From Mycolicibacterium sphagni (GTDB taxonomy: Bacteria; Actinomycetota; Actinomycetes; Mycobacteriales; Mycobacteriaceae): a stretch of DNA of 64,000 bases. Under the pieces are notes generated by a model. The model was not told the DNA's origin and ran no database searches. It was given only the letters and a program-made list of their open reading frames with translations. A program made the position numbers and the translations under genes. Positions 33,909 to 42,408 of the stretch are shown piece by piece (within the stretch, counting starts at the first letter, position 1; every line of letters starts with the position of its first letter). The DNA is taken from contig NZ_VBSB01000003.1 of the NCBI RefSeq assembly GCF_013337765.1, positions 1 to 64,000 of the forward strand, in the 5' to 3' direction.

Positions 33909-34973
33909 ATGAGCCGAATGGTCACCACGCAGCCCAACAAGCACCAAGCCCCCGAGCCGCCGGAGACGTGGCAGGACCGCTTCCGCGACGCCGTCGCCCC
34001 GCGCACCCTGGCACTCGGGGTCGGTGTGCTGTTGCTGCAATTCGCGTTCATCCTGTCCTACCTCGGCGCATTTCATTCGCCAACTCCGCACCAGATCCCG
34101 GTGGCCGTCGTCGCTCCCGCGCAGGTGGCCGGCCAGGTCGTCGGCCAGCTCAACGGCCTGGCCGGTGATCCCGTCAAGGCGTCGGCCGCCGCCGACGAGG
34201 ACGCCGCCCGCGCGGCATTGCGCGCCGGTGACATCTTCGGTGTCTACGTCCTCAACCCGGCAGGCACCGACGACCGGCTACTGGTGGCCTCCGGCGGCGG
34301 CACTGCCGTCTCGGGTGCGCTGGAGCAGATCTTCACCAAGGTGACCGCGGCCCAGCAGCGCACCGTCACCGTCGACGACGTCGTCCCGCTGTTCTCCGGT
34401 GATGCCCGCGGGCTGTCCGGGTTCTACCTCGTCGTCGGCTGGGTGGTCGGCGGATATCTGTTCGCCTCGATGCTCGGCATCGCCAAAGGCTCACGGCCGG
34501 CGACCTTTCCGCGTTCGCTCTGGCGGCTGGGCGCCACGGTGCCTTACGCGCTGGCATCCGGGTTCGGCGGCGCGGTGGTCGCCGAGCCGGTGCTGCACGC
34601 CATGAACGGCCACTTCTGGTCGATCGCCGGGATCGGCACGCTGGTGACGTTGTCCGCGGCGACGGTGACCATCGCGTTGCAGATCCTGTTCGGTGTCATC
34701 GGGATCGGGCTGACCGTGGTGATCTTCGTGATCCTCGGCAACCCGTCGGCCGGCGGCGCGTACCAGCCGTCGGTGCTGCCGCCGTTCTGGCGCGCGATCA
34801 GCGGCGTGCTGCCCAACGGCGCGGGCACCGACGCCATCCGCCGCATCGTGTACTTCGACGGCCACGGGATCACCCATTCGATCGTCGTGCTGGTCTGCTG
34901 GATCGTCGGCGGGGTGGCGGTGAGCCTGATCGGCGCGGCGATGTTCCACCGCGGACAGACCGCGGCGGCGTGA
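33909..34973 (+). CDS. ABC-2/YhgE-Pip-like membrane protein, unrecognised
   Basis: This 354-residue membrane protein has one N-terminal helix (residues ~37-57), a ~145-residue extracytoplasmic domain, and about five C-terminal helices. This topology recalls the DUF3533/YhgE/ABC-2-permease group, including the phage-infection-protein-like family. No ATPase is adjacent. GGAGGA at 33901-33906 lies close before ATG 33909; ATG 33918 would have better spacing. Its stop overlaps the next gene (GTGA). I cannot assign a substrate or role; a transport or envelope function is likely from topology. Confidence 0.65.
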   Translation: MSRMVTTQPNKHQAPEPPETWQDRFRDAVAPRTLALGVGVLLLQFAFILSYLGAFHSPTPHQIPVAVVAPAQVAGQVVGQLNGLAGDPVKASAAADEDAARAALRAGDIFGVYVLNPAGTDDRLLVASGGGTAVSGALEQIFTKVTAAQQRTVTVDDVVPLFSGDARGLSGFYLVVGWVVGGYLFASMLGIAKGSRPATFPRSLWRLGATVPYALASGFGGAVVAEPVLHAMNGHFWSIAGIGTLVTLSAATVTIALQILFGVIGIGLTVVIFVILGNPSAGGAYQPSVLPPFWRAISGVLPNGAGTDAIRRIVYFDGHGITHSIVVLVCWIVGGVAVSLIGAAMFHRGQTAAA

Positions 34974-35650
34974 TGATGGACGACCACGCGCGGCCGAGTC
35001 GGCAGGAAATCTCCGATGCGACCGCCGAACTGGGATGGCGCCTGGTGCTCGGCGCCGTCTATGCCGAAGTCGCCGCGCCGTCGCTCGCGCAGGCCAGCCA
35101 GGTGGCGGCACTGGCGGTGCAGGCAGCAGGCGATGCCGGACAGGGTCATCTGAGCGTCGACATCCGCGCGGACCGGGCGGTGCTGCGCCTGCAGTCGGCG
35201 ACCCAGTGGGCGGTGACAGGCCTGGACATCGGCCTGGCGCACAGGATTTCGGCAGAGCTGACCGGCCGTGGGCTGCGGCTCGCGCCCGGCTCGGTGCAGG
35301 CGATCGAGATCGCGATCGACGCCCTCGACATCCGCGCCGTCCGCCCGTTCTGGAAGGCGGTCACCGGCTACGTCGACGAGCCCGGACCATCCGACCTCAG
35401 CGACGGGCTGGTCGATCCGGCGGGGCGCGGTCCGGCGATCTGGTTTCAGCAGATGGACGCCCCGCGGCCGCAGCGCAACCGCATCCACCTCGACGTCGAC
35501 GTGCCGCATGACGCGGCCGCTGAGCGCATCGCGGCGGCACTCGCCGCGGGCGGGACGTTGCTGTCCGATTCGGCGGCGCCGGCGTTCTGGGTACTGGCCG
35601 ACGCGGAGGGCAACGAGGTCTGCATCTGCACCTGGCAGGGGCGCGACTGA
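34970..35650 (+). CDS. Pterin-dehydratase-like domain fused to VOC/glyoxalase domain
   Basis: The 226-residue protein has two parts. Residues ~10-98 resemble pterin-4a-carbinolamine dehydratase: an [20 protein letters not shown] stretch where PCD has its HH-containing strand, then [16 protein letters not shown], the counterpart of the conserved G-T-x-D-x2-LA helix. The usual HHP is reduced to GH, so dehydratase activity is doubtful. Residues ~108-226 form a VOC/glyoxalase-like domain ([33 protein letters not shown]). The GTG start overlaps the preceding stop. Function is unknown. Confidence 0.65.
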   Translation: MMMDDHARPSRQEISDATAELGWRLVLGAVYAEVAAPSLAQASQVAALAVQAAGDAGQGHLSVDIRADRAVLRLQSATQWAVTGLDIGLAHRISAELTGRGLRLAPGSVQAIEIAIDALDIRAVRPFWKAVTGYVDEPGPSDLSDGLVDPAGRGPAIWFQQMDAPRPQRNRIHLDVDVPHDAAAERIAAALAAGGTLLSDSAAPAFWVLADAEGNEVCICTWQGRD

Positions 35651-35659
35651 GGGCATCGC

Positions 35660-35665
35660 TAGGCT
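35660..35665 (+). promoter_or_regulatory. -10 box of leaderless proS promoter
   Basis: TAGGCT (35660-35665) lies 8 nt before the proS GTG at 35674. No ribosome binding site is present between them. Confidence 0.45.
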
Positions 35666-35673
35666 GGCCCACT

Positions 35674-37428
35674 GTGATCACCCGCATGTCCGAGCTGTTC
35701 TTGCGCACGCTGCGCGATGACCCGGCCGACGCCGAAGTGCCCAGCCACAAACTGTTGATCCGCGCCGGCTATGTCCGACCGGTGGCACCGGGGCTGTACA
35801 CATGGCTGCCGCTGGGCCTGCGGGTGCTGCGCAAGATCGAGAAGATCGTGCGCGAGGAGATGGTCGCGATCAACGGGCAGGAGATCCTGTTCCCGGCCCT
35901 GCTGCCGAAGGCGCCGTATGAGACGACCAACCGCTGGACGGAGTACGGCGACGGGGTGTTCCGGCTCAAGGACCGCCGCGACAACGACTACATGCTCGGC
36001 CCCACCCACGAAGAGTTCTTCACCCTGACGGTGAAGGGGGAGTACAGCTCCTACAAGGACTTCCCGCTGCTGCTGTTCCAAATCCAGACGAAGTACCGCG
36101 ACGAGGCCCGCCCCCGGGCCGGCATCCTGCGCGGGCGCGAGTTCATCATGAAGGACTCGTACTCGTTCGACGTCGCCGACGACGGCCTCAAGACCGCCTA
36201 TCACGCGCACCGCGAGGCGTACCAGAAGATGTTCAAGCGCATGGCAATTCGGTATGTGATCGTCTCGGCGGTGTCCGGCGCGATGGGCGGCTCGGCTTCC
36301 GAGGAGTTCCTGGCCGAGAGCGAGGTCGGCGAGGACACGTTCGTGCGCTGCCTGCAGTCGGGCTACGCCGCCAACGTGGAGGCGGTGATCACCGCGATCC
36401 CGGAGGCACGGCCGGTCAACGGTCTGCCCGAGGCCACGGTGCATGACACCCCCGACACCGCGACCATCGCCACCCTGGTCGAGTGGGCCAACTCCGCGGG
36501 CCTGGGCCGGGAGGTGACCGCGGCCGACACGCTCAAGAACGTGCTGCTCAAGACGCGGGTGCCGGGCGGTGAGTGGGAGCTGCTGGCCATCGGCGTGCCC
36601 GGTGACCGCGAGGTCGACGACAAGCGCCTCGGTGCCGCATTGGAGCCGGCGGAGTACGCCATGCTCGACGATGCGGATTTCGCCAAGCACCCGTTCCTGA
36701 AGAAGGGGTACATCGGCCCGAAAAGCTTGCTGGCCAACGGTGTTCGCTACCTGGTTGATCCGCGGGTGGTGGACGGAACGACGTGGATCACCGGTGCCGA
36801 CGAAACCGGTAAGCATGTCGTCGGCCTGGTGGCCGGCCGCGATTTCGTCGCCGACGGCACCATCGAGGCTGCCGAGGTGCGCGACGGCGACCTGTCACCT
36901 GATGGCGCCGGACCGCTGGTGTCGGCGCGTGGCATCGAGATCGGACACATCTTCCAGCTGGGTCGCAAGTACACCGACGCGTTCCTCGCCGATGTGCTCG
37001 GCGAGGACGGCAAGCCGGTGCGACTGACCATGGGCTCCTACGGTGTCGGCGTGTCCCGGCTGGTCGCGGTGATCGCCGAGCAGCAGCACGACGAGCTCGG
37101 ACTGCGCTGGCCGTCGTCGGTGTCGCCGTTCGACGTCCATGTGGTGATCGCCAACAAGGACGCGGCCGCGCGTACCGGTGCCGAAGAGCTGGCCCGGGAT
37201 CTGGACCGGCTGGGCCTGGAAGTTCTGCTCGACGACCGCACCGCGTCACCGGGGGTGAAGTTCAAGGACGCCGAATTGCTGGGCATGCCATGGATCGTCG
37301 TGGTCGGGCGCGGCTGGGCCGACGGAGTCGTCGAGCTGCGCAACCGATTCAGCTGTGACAAGCGCGAGGTCGGCGTCGACGGCGCGGTCGCCGAGATTGC
37401 CGCGGCGCTGGCCGAGCCCCAGCCCTAG
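35674..37428 (+). CDS. proS: Prolyl-tRNA synthetase
   Basis: This 584-residue class II synthetase charges tRNA-Pro. It is the bacterial type, with the INS editing domain inserted between class II motifs 2 and 3. Motif 2 region [23 protein letters not shown] is near residues 130-152, the editing domain spans roughly 230-400, and motif 3 region [11 protein letters not shown] is near 452-462. A C-terminal anticodon-binding domain follows. GTG 35674 and ATG 35686 are both in frame. Length and order are typical. It ends at the convergent ferritin-like gene with no spacer. Confidence 0.95.
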   Translation: MITRMSELFLRTLRDDPADAEVPSHKLLIRAGYVRPVAPGLYTWLPLGLRVLRKIEKIVREEMVAINGQEILFPALLPKAPYETTNRWTEYGDGVFRLKDRRDNDYMLGPTHEEFFTLTVKGEYSSYKDFPLLLFQIQTKYRDEARPRAGILRGREFIMKDSYSFDVADDGLKTAYHAHREAYQKMFKRMAIRYVIVSAVSGAMGGSASEEFLAESEVGEDTFVRCLQSGYAANVEAVITAIPEARPVNGLPEATVHDTPDTATIATLVEWANSAGLGREVTAADTLKNVLLKTRVPGGEWELLAIGVPGDREVDDKRLGAALEPAEYAMLDDADFAKHPFLKKGYIGPKSLLANGVRYLVDPRVVDGTTWITGADETGKHVVGLVAGRDFVADGTIEAAEVRDGDLSPDGAGPLVSARGIEIGHIFQLGRKYTDAFLADVLGEDGKPVRLTMGSYGVGVSRLVAVIAEQQHDELGLRWPSSVSPFDVHVVIANKDAAARTGAEELARDLDRLGLEVLLDDRTASPGVKFKDAELLGMPWIVVVGRGWADGVVELRNRFSCDKREVGVDGAVAEIAAALAEPQP

Positions 37429-37911
37429 CTACTCGGTGCCGCCGGGGAACGCGACGGTCACGGGTTTGATGCCCTGGACTTGCTTCCAGCGGGCCGCGGT
37501 GACGGCCGCCTCGGTCAGCGCGGCGAGCGCGAACGTGCGGTCCTGCTCGGAGCTCGCCCGCTCGAGCGCCGCGCGCCACGCCACCGCGCAGTCGTCCTCC
37601 ATCCGCACCGCGAGGGTGGCCGCATCGTTGGGATTGTTCACCGGAATCGGCAGCTGATAGCCCGCGGCCGGAAGCGGCGCTTTGGCCGACCGGCCGGTCA
37701 GCAGCGCGATCGCGGACTCGCGGCGCTCGCGGTGTTCGGCCATCGCCGCCGACACCAGGTCGTTCTCGTCAGGGGAGCTGTGCGCCGACACGATGCCGTA
37801 GCCGTAGATCGCGGCATGCTCGGCGGCCACGGCGTCGAAGAGCGCCGCGTCGGCGCCACCCGACGGGCGGTCGGGGTCCGGCGAGGTCTGCGGTGACGTC
37901 GGTGAGGTCAT
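37429..37911 (-). CDS. Ferritin-like DUF4439 protein
   Basis: The 160-residue helical protein fits the DUF4439 ferritin-like family. It has AALFDAVAAEHAAIYGYG, with a Glu-x2-His-like pair, in helix 1 and AEHRERRESAIALL in helix 2, spaced as in four-helix bundles. Whether a di-iron site forms is uncertain because not all ligands can be recognised. The ATG at 37911 overlaps the stop of the upstream lipoprotein gene (ATGA), so both are translated together. M. tuberculosis has a similar pair next to proS (Rv2844/Rv2843 region, from memory). Confidence 0.72.
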   Translation of the reverse strand: MTSPTSPQTSPDPDRPSGGADAALFDAVAAEHAAIYGYGIVSAHSSPDENDLVSAAMAEHRERRESAIALLTGRSAKAPLPAAGYQLPIPVNNPNDAATLAVRMEDDCAVAWRAALERASSEQDRTFALAALTEAAVTAARWKQVQGIKPVTVAFPGGTE

Positions 37912-38438
37912 TGGCCGGCCTTTCCCGAGGGCAGCGCCACGGTGTACGCGGTCACGCAGGACGCCGCGATCGAGCCGAGTAGCCCCGCGCGATATCCGGC
38001 CAGAGTGGGCGCGAGTTTGGTGGCACTGTCGGCCGAGCTGCGCAACGCGGCGACGACGTCGGCCACCGTCGGTGGCGGTGCCGCGGCGGCCGATGTGGTC
38101 GTCGGTGACGCCGTGGTTGTCGTGGCGCTGGGTTTGCCGGCCACCCGGGCGATCTCCTCGGTCAGCGCGGTGGCGTGCCGCCCACGTTCGGCGGCAACCT
38201 CGGTTAACGCCGGCGCAAGGGCGGGCGGGGCGGCCTTGGCCGCGGCCGCGGCCAGTTCGCTGTCGTGGCGGGCCAGCTCGGCCTGCTGCTCCAGCGGATC
38301 TGGTTCGGGCGGCGGATTTGTCCCGCATGCGGTACTCGCCGCGCCGAGCAGCGGAAACAACGCCAGCCCACGACCGCCCGCGACGAGAACGCGTCGCCGG
38401 GTGAGGCCGCCGAACGGGCTGGGATCTGGGTTCAGCAC
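37908..38438 (-). CDS. Tat-exported lipoprotein, function unknown
   Basis: The 176-residue protein begins with a twin-arginine motif ([11 protein letters not shown], residues ~12-22) and a lipobox-like STAC at residues ~35-38, implying Tat export and lipidation on the outer face of the membrane. The mature part is Ala-rich and helical, with a Ser/Thr/Pro linker ([18 protein letters not shown]). Helical segments resemble the following ferritin-like protein, so it may itself be a degenerate ferritin-like bundle. The two genes overlap by 4 nt and probably act as a pair at the membrane. Confidence 0.68.
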   Translation of the reverse strand: MLNPDPSPFGGLTRRRVLVAGGRGLALFPLLGAASTACGTNPPPEPDPLEQQAELARHDSELAAAAAKAAPPALAPALTEVAAERGRHATALTEEIARVAGKPSATTTTASPTTTSAAAAPPPTVADVVAALRSSADSATKLAPTLAGYRAGLLGSIAASCVTAYTVALPSGKAGQ

Positions 38439-38563
38439 GCCAACATCCTGCCATTGTGACGGCCTGTGCTGGCGTATCGTTGAGGGCTGGCTCTCTGCGA
38501 TCCGTTTGTGGGGAGCCCTGCATCCGACGCAGATTCAGGACAACTCAAGATGAGGAGCTCGCC

Positions 38564-39094
38564 GTGGCTGGCCGTTCTACGGGGCTACCAACCCAGAAGC
38601 AGGTGATCGAGCTACTCGGGGGTGAGTTCGTGCGCGCCGGATATGAAATCGAAGACGTTGTGATCGACGATCGCCCGAGGCCGCCGCACATCACCGTGAT
38701 CGCCGACGGCGACAAGCCCCTGGATCTGGACACCGTCGCCGAGCTGTCCCGGTCGGCGTCGGCCCTGCTGGACAGCCTGGACAGCGACGATCCCTATGTC
38801 CTGGAGGTCACCTCGCCGGGGGTGGAGCGGCCACTGACCACCGAGAAGCATTTCCGCCGCGCTCACGGCCGCAAAGTCGACGCGGAACTCGTCGACGGGA
38901 CCATCGTCACCGGCAGGCTCGGCACGGTGTCCGACGGTGCCGTCGATCTGGTGGTGCGTGCTCGCGGTGACTGGGCGGTGCGTCGGATTCCACTCGCCGA
39001 AATTGTCAAAGCCGTTGTCCAGGTTGAATTTTCACCACCAAAGCCGCGCGAGCTGGAGCTGGCTGGGGCAGCAGGAACGGAGGCCGGAGCATGA
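38564..39094 (+). CDS. rimP: Ribosome maturation factor RimP
   Basis: The 176-residue protein is the 30S assembly factor RimP. It shows the N-terminal domain with [19 protein letters not shown] (residues ~86-104) and a C-terminal SH3-like barrel. GTG 38564 has GAGGAG at 38552-38557, 6 nt upstream, while a longer frame from 38456 lacks a site. It is the first gene of the rimP-nusA operon, and its stop overlaps the nusA ATG. A TATCGT at 38475-38480 may be its -10 box, leaving a leader of roughly 80 nt. Confidence 0.93.
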   Translation: MAGRSTGLPTQKQVIELLGGEFVRAGYEIEDVVIDDRPRPPHITVIADGDKPLDLDTVAELSRSASALLDSLDSDDPYVLEVTSPGVERPLTTEKHFRRAHGRKVDAELVDGTIVTGRLGTVSDGAVDLVVRARGDWAVRRIPLAEIVKAVVQVEFSPPKPRELELAGAAGTEAGA

Positions 39095-40104
39095 ACATCG
39101 ATATGACCGCCCTGCATGCGATCGAGATCGATCGCGGCATCTCGGTCGACGAGCTGCTCGACACCATCAAGTCAGCGCTGTTGACCGCCTATCGGCACAC
39201 CGAGGGTCATCAGCCCGACGCGCGCATCGAGATCGACCGCAAGTCCGGCGTCGTGCAGGTGATGGCCCGCGAGACCGACGCCGACGGCAATCTGATCAGC
39301 GAATGGGACGACACCCCCGAAGGATTCGGCCGGGTCGCGGCGACGACGGCACGCCAGGTCATGCTGCAGCGCTTCCGCGACGCCGAGAACGAACGTAGTT
39401 ACGGCGAGTTCTCCGCGCGGGAAGGCGACATCGTCGCCGGCGTGATCCAGCGGGATGCCCGCGCCAACGCGCGCGGCCTGATCGTCGTGCGGCTGGGCAG
39501 TGAGACCAAGGGCGCAGAAGGCGTCATCCCGTCCGCTGAACAGGTGCCCGGGGAAAGCTACGAGCACGGCGATCGGCTGCGCTGCTATGTCGTCGGGGTC
39601 AGCCGCGGCGCGCGCGAGCCACTGATCACGTTGTCGCGCACCCACCCCAATCTCGTCCGCAAGCTGTTCTCCCTGGAGGTGCCCGAGATCGCCGACGGGT
39701 CGGTGGAGATCGTGGCGGTGGCCCGCGAGGCGGGGCACCGGTCCAAGATCGCCGTCCAGTCACGGGTACCGGGGCTCAACGCCAAGGGAGCCTGCATCGG
39801 CCCGATGGGCCAGCGGGTGCGCAACGTGATGAGCGAGCTGTCCGGCGAGAAGATCGACATCATCGACTTCGACGACAACCCGTCCCGCTTCGTCGCCAAC
39901 GCGCTCTCGCCGGCCAAGGTGGTGTCGGTGTCGGTCATCGATGCGGGCACGCGCGCCGCGCGGGTGGTCGTGCCCGATTTCCAGCTGTCGCTGGCGATCG
40001 GCAAGGAGGGGCAAAACGCCCGATTGGCCGCCCGGCTGACCGGCTGGCGCATCGATATTCGCAGCGATGCGGCGGCACCGGAAGGCGCTGAACCCGAAGC
40101 GTAG
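39091..40104 (+). CDS. nusA: Transcription termination/antitermination protein NusA
   Basis: The 337-residue NusA has an N-terminal RNA polymerase-binding domain (residues ~1-125), an S1 domain (~126-200, [25 protein letters not shown]) and two KH domains with [22 protein letters not shown] and [22 protein letters not shown]. It lacks the acidic C-terminal repeats of E. coli NusA, as in other mycobacteria. It binds RNA polymerase and modulates pausing, termination and rrn antitermination. In most actinobacteria ylxR and infB follow directly; here 1.8 kb intervenes. Confidence 0.96.
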   Translation: MNIDMTALHAIEIDRGISVDELLDTIKSALLTAYRHTEGHQPDARIEIDRKSGVVQVMARETDADGNLISEWDDTPEGFGRVAATTARQVMLQRFRDAENERSYGEFSAREGDIVAGVIQRDARANARGLIVVRLGSETKGAEGVIPSAEQVPGESYEHGDRLRCYVVGVSRGAREPLITLSRTHPNLVRKLFSLEVPEIADGSVEIVAVAREAGHRSKIAVQSRVPGLNAKGACIGPMGQRVRNVMSELSGEKIDIIDFDDNPSRFVANALSPAKVVSVSVIDAGTRAARVVVPDFQLSLAIGKEGQNARLAARLTGWRIDIRSDAAAPEGAEPEA

Positions 40105-40438
40105 AAGTTTGGAGCAAATTGTCTTCGAGCTGCGCTGAGAATCGTGAAATGCATAAATTTCGCGTGCGTCTAGGGGGAGCGAACTTTGTCGCACTGCTTC
40201 GCCGGCCGAAGTGATGCGCGTCAAATCACCGTCACGGGTGCCTGCAGCGCCGGCAAAGCTCACTGGAAAATAGGCCTAATCGTCGCGAAACCTCACGGAT
40301 GGGTTTCGGTTCCTTGGCAACCGGATAATCTTTTCCTGCATTTGAATACAATCTCGGCACTGTAGTGTCTCGCCGATGGGGGGTATGTCTTGACGGTCCT
40401 TATCCGCTCGGCGGCAAACACTTTCGCGCACAGAATGG
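40105..40438. other. Intergenic region between nusA and inserted FAD oxidoreductase gene
   Basis: This 334-nt gap is noticeably richer in A and T than its surroundings. It contains a stem-loop with 7-bp arms CGAAACC (40286-40292) and GGTTTCG (40302-40308), not followed by a T-run, possibly part of a factor-dependent terminator after nusA. TTGAAT (40342-40347) and TAGTGT (40363-40368) resemble promoter boxes but with a short 15-bp spacer. I see no small gene with a convincing start in it. Confidence 0.4.
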
Positions 40439-41863
40439 GTGTCGGTGGTTTCGTCTAAGCCCAACGACGATTTTCAGCTTTCCGTCGATGTTTTGATTAT
40501 CGGAGCCGGCCCCACGGGTCTCACGGCGGCAGATTCTCTTGTCACATCCGGCGCGTCGGTCGCCATCGTCGAACACACCGCTGAGGTGGGCGGGCTGGCG
40601 CGCTCGGCGAGCGTGGCCGGCAACGACATCGACCTCGGCGGGCACCGCCTGCTGTCGGCGACACCGAATCAGCGCAGGGCATGGCGGGATTTCGCGCGCC
40701 GTCTCGGGGGCATCCCGATGTCCGATATCGCCCGGCGCAGCGGCATCCTGCGCGACGGTTACGTCGTCGCCTATCCCTTCGACACGCGGCAGTTCCGCGA
40801 GTCCGTCCCCTGGCCCGTCCGCGCTCGGGGAGCCGCGTCACTGGCGGCCTGGAAGCTGCGGGCACCGACCGGCCGTGAGGATCACAACCTCGACGAGTGG
40901 GTGAAGAACCGGTACGGGCCGTTTCTCGCCGAGACGTTCATGGCGCCCCATGCGCGAAAGGTCTTCGGAGTCGACCCCAGGGACATTCCGGCGGGCTGGG
41001 CGGCGCAACGGATTCTGTCGCCGCGCTTCGGTTCGGTACTGGCTACCGCGATACCCAAGCCGGGTCGGCCTGCGGGGCCGGCCGACGTGGTGGACCGCTT
41101 CTTCTATCCGCAAGGGGGAGTCGGAGTGTTGTGGTCGGGCCTGGCCGAATTGCTTGGCGATCAAGTGAATTGGCTCTTCGACTCCCGAGTGAGCTCGATA
41201 ACCCGAACGGCCGACGGCCGCTATTCGGTCATCGTGTCGGGTCCTGGCGGTGACGTTGCCGTGTCGTGCAATCGGATCATCTCCACCGGCCGACCCGAGG
41301 ACCTTGCCAAGAGCCTGGGCCTCGACGATCTTGCGGTCGCCATCGCCGAGCGATCGGGACGGCGGGATCTCATCGTCGCTGTCGTGCATGTCCGCGACTA
41401 CCCGGCCAGCTGGCACGGCTATCAGTGGCTGTACACCCACGACACCGGCATCCGGGCGCACCGGTTCAACAACTACGGCGAGTGGCTGAGCCTGCGCTGC
41501 CCGGTCGGTGTGATCGGGCTGGAGTACACCGTGCCGACCGGGGAATCGTTCGACGTCGCGGTGACGGCATTGAAGGACATGTCGATCCTGCTGCCCAGCG
41601 GCGCGGTCGACTTCCTCGGATCTGAGGTGGCCACGGACGCCTACGCCAACTTCGACGCCTCGGCCGATCAGCTCGATCTACTCGACACGGCACTACGCGG
41701 ATTCGGTGACGGAATCGTCAGCACCGGACGGCAGGGGGCCGGGATCTACATCAACCTGGATCAAGCGATGCGGCTGGGCGTGCGGGTCGCCACCATGTCC
41801 GCCCAGGACTCCGGTGTCGTCGGACGCGACGAATACTCGCCGTATCAGGAGAAAGTGGGCTGA
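40439..41863 (+). CDS. FAD-dependent amine oxidase-like oxidoreductase inserted in the nusA-infB operon
   Basis: The 474-residue flavoprotein begins with the FAD dinucleotide motif VDVLIIGAGPTGLTAADSL (residues ~17-35), followed by a GGLARS element and DLGGHRLL. These are typical of protoporphyrinogen-oxidase, UDP-galactopyranose-mutase and amine-oxidase-like enzymes; related proteins often sit in polysaccharide clusters. It has no membrane anchor. The substrate is unknown. GTG 40439 is the chosen start; no good ribosome binding site is visible. Its location between nusA and ylxR breaks a very conserved operon, and the preceding gap has divergent base composition. Confidence 0.75.
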   Translation: MSVVSSKPNDDFQLSVDVLIIGAGPTGLTAADSLVTSGASVAIVEHTAEVGGLARSASVAGNDIDLGGHRLLSATPNQRRAWRDFARRLGGIPMSDIARRSGILRDGYVVAYPFDTRQFRESVPWPVRARGAASLAAWKLRAPTGREDHNLDEWVKNRYGPFLAETFMAPHARKVFGVDPRDIPAGWAAQRILSPRFGSVLATAIPKPGRPAGPADVVDRFFYPQGGVGVLWSGLAELLGDQVNWLFDSRVSSITRTADGRYSVIVSGPGGDVAVSCNRIISTGRPEDLAKSLGLDDLAVAIAERSGRRDLIVAVVHVRDYPASWHGYQWLYTHDTGIRAHRFNNYGEWLSLRCPVGVIGLEYTVPTGESFDVAVTALKDMSILLPSGAVDFLGSEVATDAYANFDASADQLDLLDTALRGFGDGIVSTGRQGAGIYINLDQAMRLGVRVATMSAQDSGVVGRDEYSPYQEKVG

Positions 41864-41942
41864 CCACCCGGGTGTGCCGACCTCGGAACCCACTCGGGAT
41901 CCGGCCAGTGAAGGGTGGTTCTGAGCTGAGGCCCGATGACGG

Positions 41943-41948
41943 TAGACT
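41943..41948 (+). promoter_or_regulatory. -10 box before ylxR
   Basis: TAGACT (41943-41948) lies 5 nt before GTG 41954. It would restore transcription of ylxR-infB downstream of the inserted oxidoreductase gene, probably as a leaderless message. Confidence 0.45.
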
Positions 41949-41953
41949 GTGCC

Positions 41954-42328
41954 GTGATCCAGCGCGAGACTCCGATTCCCGAGAGACCGCATCGATGCAC
42001 CGAAGGACCGGTGCGGACATGTGTCGGGTGCCGGAAGCGAGAGTTGGCCGTCGATCTCCTCCGAGTGGTGGCGGTGTGGAACGGGAACGGTGAATGCGCC
42101 GTGACCGTTGACCACACCGGTAACCTCCCGGGTCGGGGTGCGTGGCTGCATCCCACTGATCGGTGCCTCGAGGCAGCGATTCGGCGGCGAGCTTTCGGCC
42201 GAGCGTTGCGCATCACCGGTTCACCGGACACCTCCGCGGTGGTCGAGGACGTCAGAGCCCAAGTGGCACTGACCGGCTCGCCCAGCCCGGCAAGAGAACA
42301 GGCAGCGAAGAACATGAGCACACCGTGA
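41954..42328 (+). CDS. ylxR: YlxR family RNA-binding protein (DUF448)
   Basis: The 124-residue protein contains the YlxR signature RTCVGCRKR at residues ~22-30 and the basic helix region GRGAWLHPTDRCLEAAIRRRAFGRALR. YlxR is a small nucleoid/RNA-binding protein always found next to infB, and in other bacteria it influences RNase P or transcription. GTG 41954 is preferred because a TAGACT box lies 5 nt before it; an ATG at 41936 is in frame. The C terminus is longer than usual, with about 35 low-complexity residues. Confidence 0.85.
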   Translation: MIQRETPIPERPHRCTEGPVRTCVGCRKRELAVDLLRVVAVWNGNGECAVTVDHTGNLPGRGAWLHPTDRCLEAAIRRRAFGRALRITGSPDTSAVVEDVRAQVALTGSPSPAREQAAKNMSTP

Positions 42329-42408
42329 AGTTCCGACGATGACCATGCGTCAAAGCTAAACCCGAGGCGCGGCCTACCACCGCTGTCGCCTCTTGAGTAG
42401 GAGATGTA

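Noticed and set aside
40342..40368. Promoter for the inserted FAD oxidoreductase (TTGAAT / TAGTGT)
   Set aside because: The boxes are only 15 bp apart and about 70 nt from the start, so they were mentioned in the intergenic entry but not called as a promoter.
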